Positions 24,178 to 32,314 of a stretch of DNA of 46,119 nucleotides are shown here, piece after piece. The notes under the pieces are model-generated. The model had not been told where the DNA came from. It made no database searches and saw only the letters and a list, made by a program, of their open reading frames with translations. Position 1 is the first letter of the stretch. Every line of letters starts with the position of its first letter. The position numbers and the translations under genes are program-made. The stretch comes from an uncultured Pseudomonadota bacterium (GTDB taxonomy: Bacteria; Pseudomonadota; Alphaproteobacteria; RF32; CAG-239): NCBI GenBank assembly GCA_949300375.1, contig CASGEB010000008.1:1-46119 (forward strand), in the 5' to 3' direction.

Positions 24178-25611
24178 ATGAATGTTACCGAAATCAAGTC
24201 TGAGGGCTTAAAAAAAGTATTTAAAGTATCGGTTCCGGCTCAGGATGTTGAGAAAGAAAGCGATGCTAAAATCAACCAGATTGCAAAGAAGGTCAAACTT
24301 CCGGGTTTTCGTCCGGGAAAAGCTCCTTTTGCAATGATTAAGAAACAATACAAAGATTCCGTTACCGGAGAAGTTTTGGAAGAATTGGTCAAGAAGTCTA
24401 CCGACAGCCTGATTAAAGAGCAGAACCTGCGTCCGGCAATGCTGCCCGATATCAAAATTACCGCTTTCGGAGACGGCAAAGATTTGGAATTTGAGGTTTC
24501 GGTAGAGAATATGCCGGAAATCAAAGTCGGCAGTTTCTCGGACATCAAACTTGACAAATATATGGCGGAAGTTCCGGCCGAAGAAGTTGAAAAGGCTTTG
24601 AAATATCTGGCTCAGGCCCGTCGCGAAGTTGTTAAAATCAGCGAAGACAGAGCCGCCAAAAAAGGCGATACGACGGTAATCAATTTTGTCGGTTCCGTTG
24701 ACGGCGTCGAGTTCAAAGGCGGAAAAGGTGAAAGCTATCCGCTGGAGCTGGGTTCCGGTTCGTTTATTCCGGGGTTTGAAGACCAGCTGATTGGTAAAAA
24801 GGCCGGCGAGAAAGTTGACGTTAAAGTTACTTTCCCGAAAGAATATCATGCCAAAGATCTGGCCGGAAAAGATGCCGTTTTTGCTGTTGAGATTCTTGAA
24901 ATTCGTGAGCCGAAAGAAGTTGAGATTAATGATGAATTTGCAAAATCTCTCGGTGAGGAAAGCCTGGATAAGGTGAAAGAAGTTATTGCCGGCCGTATTA
25001 AAGGCGATTATGAGCAGGTTTCCAAAATGAAACTGAAAAGGCAGCTTTTGGATGTTTTGGACAAGGAATATAATTTTGATGTTCCTGCCGGTCTGGTTGA
25101 TGCCGAGTTTAAATCCATCTGCCAGCAGTATGAGCAGGCCAAGAAATATAATCAGCTTGACGAAGAAGAAAAATCCAAGTCTGAAGATGAGCTGAAGGCT
25201 GAATATAAGAGCATTGCCGTTCGCCGCGTCAAACTCGGCCTGTTGCTTTCCGAAGTCGGCAAAGAAGCCAAAATCAATATTGCTCCGGAAGACATTAATA
25301 ATGCCATTATGATGGAAGCCCGCAAATATCCGGGACAGGAAAAGGCCGTGTTTGACTACTATCTGAAAAATAAAGAAGCGGTTGAAGCTTTGAAAGCGCC
25401 GGTTTTTGAAGAAAAAATCGTTGATTATATTATTTCTCAGACCAAAGTTAATGAGAAGACGGTTTCGGTAGAAGAACTGTATAAGTTTGACGAAGAAACC
25501 AAACCGGCTAAAAAGACAGCCAAGAAATCTGCCGATAAAGCGGAAAGCAAGGCTGAAGAAAAGCCGGCTAAAAAGGAAACAGCCAAAAAAGCTGTTAAAA
25601 AATCCGCTTAA
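24178..25611 (+). CDS. tig: Trigger factor, ribosome-associated chaperone and prolyl isomerase
   Basis: A 477-residue chaperone that binds the ribosome beside the nascent-chain exit. The N-terminal ribosome-binding domain contains the signature GFRPGKAP (43-50). The FKBP-type isomerase domain spans about 155-245 (KKGDTTVINFVGSVDGVEF, GSFIPGFEDQLIGKKAGE), followed by the helical chaperone domain. The C-terminus has an extra Lys/Ala/Glu tail of about 37 residues (KPAKKTAKKSADKAESKAEE and on), longer than in E. coli and partly repetitive. The clpP-clpX-lon genes that commonly follow tig are not here. Confidence 0.95.
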   Translation: MNVTEIKSEGLKKVFKVSVPAQDVEKESDAKINQIAKKVKLPGFRPGKAPFAMIKKQYKDSVTGEVLEELVKKSTDSLIKEQNLRPAMLPDIKITAFGDGKDLEFEVSVENMPEIKVGSFSDIKLDKYMAEVPAEEVEKALKYLAQARREVVKISEDRAAKKGDTTVINFVGSVDGVEFKGGKGESYPLELGSGSFIPGFEDQLIGKKAGEKVDVKVTFPKEYHAKDLAGKDAVFAVEILEIREPKEVEINDEFAKSLGEESLDKVKEVIAGRIKGDYEQVSKMKLKRQLLDVLDKEYNFDVPAGLVDAEFKSICQQYEQAKKYNQLDEEEKSKSEDELKAEYKSIAVRRVKLGLLLSEVGKEAKINIAPEDINNAIMMEARKYPGQEKAVFDYYLKNKEAVEALKAPVFEEKIVDYIISQTKVNEKTVSVEELYKFDEETKPAKKTAKKSADKAESKAEEKPAKKETAKKAVKKSA

Positions 25612-25628
25612 TATCTTCGACTAAAAAG

Positions 25629-25663
25629 AAAAGCTCCGCTGTTTTTCAAGCGGAGCTTTTTTT
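25629..25663 (+). terminator. Rho-independent terminator of tig
   Basis: Arms aaaagctccgct (25629-25640) and agcggagctttt (25649-25660) are perfect and are followed by further T. Confidence 0.9.
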
Positions 25664-25734
25664 GCTGCAAAGCCCTGTTTTAAATTTGCTCTTTAATGAG
25701 CGGAGATTAATAAAATTGATATCAAGTTGGAGTG

Positions 25735-26469
25735 TTATTCAAATAAGTCGCCCTGCAGTTTTTCTTCGGACAGAATATCAAAAGCTTCTTTTACTATCGG
25801 CAGAGTTACGGCTCGTTTGCGGGAAAGCGATATCCGGTCTATTTCAGCGACAATTTTGCGGGCGAAAGAAAATGAGCGCTGCATATTGGCGATGATATAA
25901 TTTATCAGTTCCGGACTGACGGTTGTTTGTCTATCCATAAACAGTTTGACCAGCAGACAGGAAAGCAGCTCGTCGTCCGGCGCCTTGATTTCTATTGAAG
26001 GGACAATGTTCATCCGGGAGCGCAAATCGGGCAGTTGAAAATGCAGCCTGGCCGGTGCAGTCCGCGATGTAAACAAGATGTTTCCGCCTTCGTTGCGATA
26101 GAGATTGTAAAGATGAAACATTGCTTCATTGTTTATTTTAGAAGTTAAGTCTTCCACAATCAGGCAGCGGTGTTTGGCAAAAAGTTTGTGCGGCGTATCC
26201 AGACGGACATCTTTGGCTTTGATGGTCGGAATTTTGTACGGATAGTTGTCGCGGACAGATACGTTATTGGCAAAAACATTGGCCAGATGCGTTTTGCCGC
26301 AACCTTCCTCGCCGTAAATGCAAACGGCAAAGAAAGGCCAATCCGGCCAATTGTCAATCATTTGTGCAGCTTCCACATTACACGGGGCAACCAGAAAATC
26401 TTCTCTGTCCAAGCTGGGACAGGGGGCAAATTCCAGCGGGAGCTGCGCTATGGTGTTTTTTTTCAGCAT
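25735..26469 (-). CDS. hdaA: DnaA-related regulator HdaA
   Basis: A 244-residue AAA+ protein of the DnaA/Hda group, which with the DNA-loaded beta clamp stimulates ATP hydrolysis on DnaA and so limits re-initiation of replication. An N-terminal clamp-binding motif QLPLEF (9-14), Walker A GEEGCGKTH (53-61), a Walker B-like LIVEDL and an Arg-finger region (LPDLRSRMN) are visible. There is no DnaA domain IV, so it does not bind DnaA boxes. The C-terminus ends QGDLFE, which also fits the clamp pentapeptide QxxLF, an oddity. It lies 12 bp after cckA on the same strand and is probably the last gene of the fliQ-fliR-flhB-cckA operon. Confidence 0.9.
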   Translation of the reverse strand: MLKKNTIAQLPLEFAPCPSLDREDFLVAPCNVEAAQMIDNWPDWPFFAVCIYGEEGCGKTHLANVFANNVSVRDNYPYKIPTIKAKDVRLDTPHKLFAKHRCLIVEDLTSKINNEAMFHLYNLYRNEGGNILFTSRTAPARLHFQLPDLRSRMNIVPSIEIKAPDDELLSCLLVKLFMDRQTTVSPELINYIIANMQRSFSFARKIVAEIDRISLSRKRAVTLPIVKEAFDILSEEKLQGDLFE

Positions 26470-26481
26470 TAACTTGTCCGT

Positions 26482-29124
26482 TTATTGTTTGTTCAAAACG
26501 TCAAAAACTTTTTTGGTCAGGTTGCCTAAACTGTAGGGTTTGGCGATGAATTCAAAATCATCTGAATTGTCGAGCCCTTGTTTGGCCATTTCTTCCGAGT
26601 ATCCGGAGGCAATGATGATTTTGATGCCGGGGATTTTTTCCCTGACGATTTTGGCCAGTTCGGCGCCGCTAATGCCCGGCAGCATCATATCGGTCAGCAG
26701 CAGGTCAAATTTGTTGTCTGTTTCTAAATGTTCTAGCGCGTTTTCGGATGAATTGCAACTGATTATGTCATATCCCTTTTTCTTTAAAGCCCGAACGGCA
26801 AATGTCCGAACCGAATCTTCGTCTTCAACGAACAAAATTCTTAAAGACGAATTTTGCGGGTCTGTCGGATTGAAACTACGGTCAATCATTGAGACGTTTA
26901 AACCAAAGATCATTTTTTCATTAACATTCATCGGACTTTTGATGGTTTCTTTGACGGTGAGAATCGGTGAAACCTGTGCAACTGTTTTGGCGTTTGTTTT
27001 TTCTTCTTCGCTGTCGGTGTCTTTTTCAAAACGCGGCAGATAAATTGAGAAGGTTGTGCCTTCGCCAACAGTGCTTTCTACCCGGATAAAGCCTTCTGTC
27101 TGGCGGACAATGCCGTAAACAGTGGCCAGACCGAGACCGGTTCCGGAGCCGACAACGTTTTGTTTGGTGGAGAAGAACGGATCAAAAATGCGGCTCATAT
27201 TTTCCGGGCTGATACCGCAGCCCGTGTCTTTGACGTCTATGACCACAAATTCGCCCGGTTTAACCAGTTCGTCGCCGAATTGGTAGGGTTCTGTCAACCG
27301 TTCAACCCGGGTATTGATGAAAATGGTGCCGTGCCCGTTCATTGCGTCGCGGGCATTGATGGCCAGGTTGATGATGACCTGAGAAAACTGAGTCGGGTCA
27401 ACGCGGACGAAGCCCAAATTGTTTCCGTGATAGAATTTCAGGTTTATCTGTTCTCCCAAAACCGGTTTGACCATTTGGCTGGAACGGGTCAGATGCTCAG
27501 TAATGTCAATCAGTTTCGGTTTTAGCGGCTGTTTGCGGGAGAAGGCCAGCAGCTGGCGAACCAATCCGGCGGCGCGGGTGGCGTTGTCTTTTATTTGTCT
27601 TAGGTCTTCAAAAGACGGATCGCCGATACCGTGGCGCTGCATAACCAGATCGCAAAAGCCGATCATGGCGGTCAGCAGGTTGTTGAAGTCGTGGGCAACT
27701 CCGCCGGCCAGCTGTCCGACGGCCTGCATCTTCTGAGCCTGGGCGAATTGCTGTTCCAGATTTTTTTGTTCAGTAGCATCGATAAAATACAAAATCAGTC
27801 CTTCTTCATTGGCTGAGCCGGAAGAATAATATTTGTTCATTTTGCTGATGTACAGCATAACGATTTTGTCTTTGTTGCCGAGGTTGATATGAACCTCCAG
27901 GCATAAGGCGGATTTTTTTCCGCTGTATATGTCATTGAAAGCATTTTGAACCCGGGGGGCATCTTCTTCTTTTATGTTATCAAAAATACTGCGGTTTTGG
28001 ATTTGTTCAACTTTGCGGTTTAAGAAACGACAGACTGTGTTGTTAGCCGCCTGGACAATTCCGCGGGCGCTGACAAAGATAATGCCGACCGGGGCGTAAT
28101 CAAACAGCCAGCTGACTTTATCACAGGCCAGGTTTAGTTCGTTTTTCAGCGTTTCGTCATTCGGGAGTCCGCTGATGACGGCGCCGCGCATCATAATTTG
28201 CTGGTTTTCTCGGAAGTTTTCCTGGAAAACATAAGTTTCAACGATTTCTTCGCCGGATTTCATAAAGTAAATTTTTTGCCGCCATGAAGGCTCATTTTCC
28301 GGAAAGACGGATGCAGGGGAAAGAAGTTCATTCAGCCGCCGGCCGAGAAGTTCTTCCCGGTTGCTGCCGAGGATTTGGGCAAGGGCATGGTTGCAATAGC
28401 GGATGGTATAATCTTTATCGACGATATATAGTCCGACCGGCATAAAGTCCAGAAAATCATGCAGGGATTTTCTTTCTTCATGAAAGACCTGCGCGATGTT
28501 TTTTTCAGAAGTAATGTCCCGGCAGCTCCAAAGAAGGTAGGTGTCTTTTTTGATGGCTTTGACCGAATATTTGCTTTCAAAAATGTCGGTTTTTTTCAGA
28601 TAAACCGGGTGGACGCTTATTTCCATCCATTCTTCTTCTGTAAAGACTTTGGCGTCTTCCGGGTGGTTTTTTAATGACAGAACAACTTTTTCCGGAATGA
28701 GGTTTTCACAGGCGTTTTGAAGCCGATAGATGGCGGCTTTGTTTATTTTGCCGTCAGATAAGTGGTTTGTCAGAAAGCTGATGACGGTTTGGTTTTTGAA
28801 CAAATCCCGGGAGCGTTCGTTCTCAATGACCGGTTCTCCCAGAACGTTTTCTATCCGGCGGGCGATTTCGTCATTGCGGATAATCTCGTTGGCAAAGCCG
28901 CCATAGCTCATGGCTTCTTCCCCGGCGGAAATGGTCTTTATGGTCAACGAAAGGCAGAAAGCGCCGATGAGCAGCAGCAGAATTGTAAAATACAGCGAAT
29001 ACTGCGGGTACATCAGCATCAGAATCAGCGCAATTGTCAGGCAGACCAGAGAATAGGCCAATGATACCAGACGTTTTTGGAGCAGTTTGTCAGGACGGTG
29101 ATTGGTTTTTGAGCTGCATAACAT
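26482..29124 (-). CDS. cckA: Hybrid histidine kinase CckA
   Basis: An 880-residue membrane kinase that heads the alphaproteobacterial CckA-ChpT-CtrA phosphorelay controlling cell cycle and motility. Two N-terminal helices (about 20-38 and 44-64) are followed by an N-terminal domain, a PAS domain (about 220-310), a second PAS (about 335-450), the HisKA box with phospho-acceptor His478 in GGVAHDFNN, an HATPase domain (N590 in NLAINARDAM; DTGCGI at 633-638; GTGLGLATV at 661-669) and a C-terminal receiver (762-880) with Asp812 and Lys862. The start at 29124 overlaps the end of flhB by 35 bp and has agaggt 9 bp upstream. The next gene, hdaA, follows after 12 bp. Confidence 0.95.
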   Translation of the reverse strand: MLCSSKTNHRPDKLLQKRLVSLAYSLVCLTIALILMLMYPQYSLYFTILLLLIGAFCLSLTIKTISAGEEAMSYGGFANEIIRNDEIARRIENVLGEPVIENERSRDLFKNQTVISFLTNHLSDGKINKAAIYRLQNACENLIPEKVVLSLKNHPEDAKVFTEEEWMEISVHPVYLKKTDIFESKYSVKAIKKDTYLLWSCRDITSEKNIAQVFHEERKSLHDFLDFMPVGLYIVDKDYTIRYCNHALAQILGSNREELLGRRLNELLSPASVFPENEPSWRQKIYFMKSGEEIVETYVFQENFRENQQIMMRGAVISGLPNDETLKNELNLACDKVSWLFDYAPVGIIFVSARGIVQAANNTVCRFLNRKVEQIQNRSIFDNIKEEDAPRVQNAFNDIYSGKKSALCLEVHINLGNKDKIVMLYISKMNKYYSSGSANEEGLILYFIDATEQKNLEQQFAQAQKMQAVGQLAGGVAHDFNNLLTAMIGFCDLVMQRHGIGDPSFEDLRQIKDNATRAAGLVRQLLAFSRKQPLKPKLIDITEHLTRSSQMVKPVLGEQINLKFYHGNNLGFVRVDPTQFSQVIINLAINARDAMNGHGTIFINTRVERLTEPYQFGDELVKPGEFVVIDVKDTGCGISPENMSRIFDPFFSTKQNVVGSGTGLGLATVYGIVRQTEGFIRVESTVGEGTTFSIYLPRFEKDTDSEEEKTNAKTVAQVSPILTVKETIKSPMNVNEKMIFGLNVSMIDRSFNPTDPQNSSLRILFVEDEDSVRTFAVRALKKKGYDIISCNSSENALEHLETDNKFDLLLTDMMLPGISGAELAKIVREKIPGIKIIIASGYSEEMAKQGLDNSDDFEFIAKPYSLGNLTKKVFDVLNKQ

Positions 29125-30163
29125 ATCCGATTACCTCTGCGACGGCTTTAAAATGTTCTTCAGGAATGGTTTGGTCAAGTTCGGCACTTGCAAACAGGGC
29201 ACGCGCCAAAGGCGGATTTTCGACAATCGGAATATCATGTTCTTCAGCGATTGCTTTAATCCTTAGTGCTATATTATCCAATCCTTTGGCTAATACAACA
29301 GGCGCGTCCATTTTATCCATCTTATATTCCAGTGCAACGGCGTAATGGGTCGGGTTGGTGATGATTACGTCGGCTTTGGGGACATTGTCCATCATGCGGC
29401 GGCGGGCGCGTTCCATACGAACCTGGCGAATCCGGGATTTGACCAGCGGATCCCCTTCCATTTCTTTATATTCGTCTTTGACCTCTTGTTTGGTCATACG
29501 CAATTTTTTTAAATAAGAATATTTCTGGTAGGCATAGTCGGCGACGGCCAGAACCAGGACGGCCATTAGTACGGTAAAAATCAGCATAATGACGATTTTA
29601 TGTATGAAAGCCAAAATAGCGGGCGTTTCCATGGTCGGAAGCAGGTTGATCTGGTCGCTGTACGGACGGATTACGGCAACGGCGATATAGGCGATAACGG
29701 CGATTTTGATAATGCCCTTCAAACTTTCGACAATTTTTTTCATATTTATGAATTTGGGCAGGGCGGCGAAAATATTCAGCTTGTTCCAATCCGGCATCAG
29801 CCTTTTGGGGGCGTATATGAAACCGGTTTGCGAGATGCTGGCAAAAACGCCGAGGATGATGAATACGGCAAAAGGAATCGCCATAATTTTTAGTATGCCG
29901 ATGAAAACCCGGAACAGCAAAAGCCGGATATGCTGCAGGTCAACGGGAATGTTTTGCGGGTCTTCAATGAATTGGATGTTTTGTAAAACAAACCATTTTC
30001 CCATTAGCGGAAAAACCAGCCAGATGATGAACAGCATACCTAAAATCATAATAAAGCTTTTGGCTTCCTGCGATATGGCAGTGTCGCCTTCTTCTTTGGC
30101 TTTGCTTATTTTTCGTTCGGACGGTTCTTCTGTCTTGGAGGATTCGTCATCGTCTTCGGCCAT
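29090..30163 (-). CDS. flhB: Flagellar type III export switch protein FlhB
   Basis: A 357-residue inner-membrane component of the flagellar export apparatus that switches substrate class from rod/hook to filament. It has four transmembrane segments (about 36-55, 90-112, 150-168 and 188-208), then a cytoplasmic domain with the self-cleavage motif NPTH (270-273). The conserved YKEMEGDPLVKSRIR linker and PIVENPPLARALF are present. The NPTH motif also occurs in type III secretion homologues, but the neighbours fliR and fliQ and linkage to cckA point to flagella. It lies 6 bp after fliR. Confidence 0.95.
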   Translation of the reverse strand: MAEDDDESSKTEEPSERKISKAKEEGDTAISQEAKSFIMILGMLFIIWLVFPLMGKWFVLQNIQFIEDPQNIPVDLQHIRLLLFRVFIGILKIMAIPFAVFIILGVFASISQTGFIYAPKRLMPDWNKLNIFAALPKFINMKKIVESLKGIIKIAVIAYIAVAVIRPYSDQINLLPTMETPAILAFIHKIVIMLIFTVLMAVLVLAVADYAYQKYSYLKKLRMTKQEVKDEYKEMEGDPLVKSRIRQVRMERARRRMMDNVPKADVIITNPTHYAVALEYKMDKMDAPVVLAKGLDNIALRIKAIAEEHDIPIVENPPLARALFASAELDQTIPEEHFKAVAEVIGYVMQLKNQSPS

Positions 30164-30169
30164 GGCATC

Positions 30170-30925
30170 CTACCTTACAAATTTCATCAATCCGTTTTCA
30201 TAATATCTGGTAAACCAGACGATTATGATCGGAACCGTCATAAAAAGAAGTCCCAGCCCCAGATATATTTGCAGCGGCAGAGACAGAAAAAAGATGTTGA
30301 GCTGCGGCATCAGGCGGGAAAGCAGACCCATACCGCTGTAGAAGATGATTGTGAAAGCGATAAACGGCGAGGCAATCTTAAAACCCATGATAAAGCTGTT
30401 GTTTAGGCTTTTGCTTAAAAATTCGGCAAAGTTATCAATCGGCAAATCTGAACCGACCGGAAAAAGGACATAACTGTCTACCACAGCGGATATCATTAAA
30501 TGATGAAGATCGGTGATGAATATTACCGTCAGGGCGATGATGCTTAAAAAACTTTCCAGGACAATAGACTGGGTCTGAAATGTCGGATCAAACATCTGGG
30601 CATTGGAGAAACCAATGGCCTGGCCGGCAAAGTTTCCGACCAAAGAGAGGGCTGCGTATAAAAACTGCATACACAGTCCCATAAACAAGCCGTAAGTTAT
30701 CTCAAAAATGCAGGTTGTCAGAAAACTTCCGAAGTCAGCCGGCGGGACGGGCAGGCGGGTTGAGAGCAGCGGTATCAGCACCAGCGTTAATGCCAGGGCA
30801 ACGGATAATCGTATCCGGGTACTGACATAGCTCGTCATAAAACCTGGCATTACCAGAATTGCCGAGCCAACCCTGAGGAAAATGGTCATAAAGGTATATA
30901 TTTCCAATGTAAATAACTGCGTCAT
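30170..30925 (-). CDS. fliR: Flagellar export apparatus protein FliR
   Basis: A 251-residue polytopic membrane protein of the flagellar export gate, which in other species assembles with FliP and FliQ into a helical complex inside the basal body. The typical motifs FLRVGSAILVMPGF near the N-terminus, FAGQAIGFSNAQMFDPTFQTQS in the middle region and PQLNIFFLSLPLQIYLGL near the C-terminus are visible. It lies 5 bp after fliQ and 6 bp before flhB, so translation is probably coupled. fliP is not in the window. Confidence 0.94.
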   Translation of the reverse strand: MTQLFTLEIYTFMTIFLRVGSAILVMPGFMTSYVSTRIRLSVALALTLVLIPLLSTRLPVPPADFGSFLTTCIFEITYGLFMGLCMQFLYAALSLVGNFAGQAIGFSNAQMFDPTFQTQSIVLESFLSIIALTVIFITDLHHLMISAVVDSYVLFPVGSDLPIDNFAEFLSKSLNNSFIMGFKIASPFIAFTIIFYSGMGLLSRLMPQLNIFFLSLPLQIYLGLGLLFMTVPIIIVWFTRYYENGLMKFVR

Positions 30926-30930
30926 TTATT

Positions 30931-31197
30931 TTATCCGCCGTTAATTATCCGGTTAAACAGCCCTTCGGTTAGAGTTTTCATCTGGTTAAACATAAAAGGA
31001 AAAAGCAGAATCAGCGCAACAAAAACGCCGATGATTTTGGGAACGAAAGCCAGCGTCATTTCCTGAATCTGAGTCAGCGCCTGGAAAATACCAATAATCA
31101 AGCCAACGAAAAGAGCCACGAGCAGAACCGGAGTTACCACTTTCAATAAGGTAAAGACCGCTTCCCGGGAGATGTCCAAGACTTCGATTTCGTTCAT
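30931..31197 (-). CDS. fliQ: Flagellar export apparatus protein FliQ
   Basis: An 88-residue protein with two membrane helices (about 15-40 and 52-74), the small subunit of the FliPQR export gate. The family core GIFQALTQIQEMTLAFVPKI is present. A ggag ribosome site precedes the ATG. It follows the GH114-like gene by 4 bp and precedes fliR by 5 bp. Confidence 0.94.
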   Translation of the reverse strand: MNEIEVLDISREAVFTLLKVVTPVLLVALFVGLIIGIFQALTQIQEMTLAFVPKIIGVFVALILLFPFMFNQMKTLTEGLFNRIINGG

Positions 31198-31201
31198 TTA
31201 T

Positions 31202-32314
31202 TTACTCCAGAGGCAGTTGATATTCAAAATATTTGTGGTTTTCCAAACCGGTGAAAAATGTGCCGTCATAACCGACATCGACAATACTTTTAAAATGCCG
31301 GCTGAGAATTTCCCGCCATTCATCGTTCCAGTATTCGGTGATTATGGAATCAGGATTGGTAAAAGACAAGCGGCGCAGCCAGGAGGGTTTGCCGATTTCC
31401 CATTCCTTTTTCCAATAGTATTTATCCGGCGAAGCTTCAGTCAGGTTCATTTCGGCAAAAACCAAACGTCTTGTGCCGTTTTTTTTGAACTTCAGGCTGT
31501 TGACTTCATCAGCGGTATAGGCAAGACTATTATGAAATTGCGGTCGGATTATAATTATGTCAAAATTAGTGTCGCGCAGTTGTTTGAGAAAATCGTATTT
31601 ATCTTTAAAGGCGGATTCATCGTCCAAGTATAAGATGTTTTTAGCATCGGATAATTTGAATATGTTGCGGGCGTTTTCATTAATCAGAAACTGCTCGTCA
31701 ATACGGCGGAAAATATTTTCAGCATCAGAGCCTATTTGCAGCAAGATGTTTTGAGAAACGGATTTTTTTATGTAATCCATACAGATTTGGGGCGAATCGC
31801 ACAGATCAAACGTGATGGTTTTCAGGTGCGAATTTAACAGCCCCGGATTGATGTTGCGTTTTAAGGAATATATTTTGTTTAAGACTATACCTGTTATATT
31901 GCCGAGGTATTCCGGTGTCGGGGTACCGATAACGTCATTGGCGCCATATTTCTTTTTCTTAAATTTGAATAAGAAACTCGGATCTTCCGCTTTGGTCGGA
32001 TGAGCTCGGGCGTCATTATAGCCGGTAAGGTGGTATTCCCACAAACTTTTGTTAAGCAATTCCTGCCCTTCATGGATAATGATTTGAAAGTCTTTATCAC
32101 GGTGATAGGCGTAATTGGATAACATTTCGATATTGTGGCGCAAAGTTTCACGAAAGTTGGTAACTTCTTTGGGAGGGACGTCAATGTTGAGGATTTTTTC
32201 TTCCGGCGTATAAGGGTTTATTTCCGTAAAACCGTATAATCCGGCATTGGCGCTGAACGGGCAGAACAGCGCGGCAAAGAAAAATATCCGGATGCTGTTT
32301 CTAAGTATTGACAT
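31202..32314 (-). CDS. Exported GH114-like protein
   Basis: A 370-residue protein with a signal peptide (MSILRNSIRIFFFAALFCPFSANA, cut before GLYG). The C-terminal ~140 residues resemble the glycoside hydrolase 114 (endo-alpha-1,4-polygalactosaminidase) TIM-barrel family: VFAEMNLTEASPDKYYW, a WEIGKPSWL segment, ITEYWNDEWREIL and VDVGYDGTFF. The usual final acidic residue of the FLD motif is replaced (FFTGLE), so activity is uncertain. The N-terminal half is unassigned. I chose ATG 32314, with aaagg upstream and an immediate signal peptide, over 32365, which adds 17 residues before the signal. It overlaps the end of pgm by 14 bp and leads fliQ by 4 bp. Confidence 0.7.
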   Translation of the reverse strand: MSILRNSIRIFFFAALFCPFSANAGLYGFTEINPYTPEEKILNIDVPPKEVTNFRETLRHNIEMLSNYAYHRDKDFQIIIHEGQELLNKSLWEYHLTGYNDARAHPTKAEDPSFLFKFKKKKYGANDVIGTPTPEYLGNITGIVLNKIYSLKRNINPGLLNSHLKTITFDLCDSPQICMDYIKKSVSQNILLQIGSDAENIFRRIDEQFLINENARNIFKLSDAKNILYLDDESAFKDKYDFLKQLRDTNFDIIIIRPQFHNSLAYTADEVNSLKFKKNGTRRLVFAEMNLTEASPDKYYWKKEWEIGKPSWLRRLSFTNPDSIITEYWNDEWREILSRHFKSIVDVGYDGTFFTGLENHKYFEYQLPLE

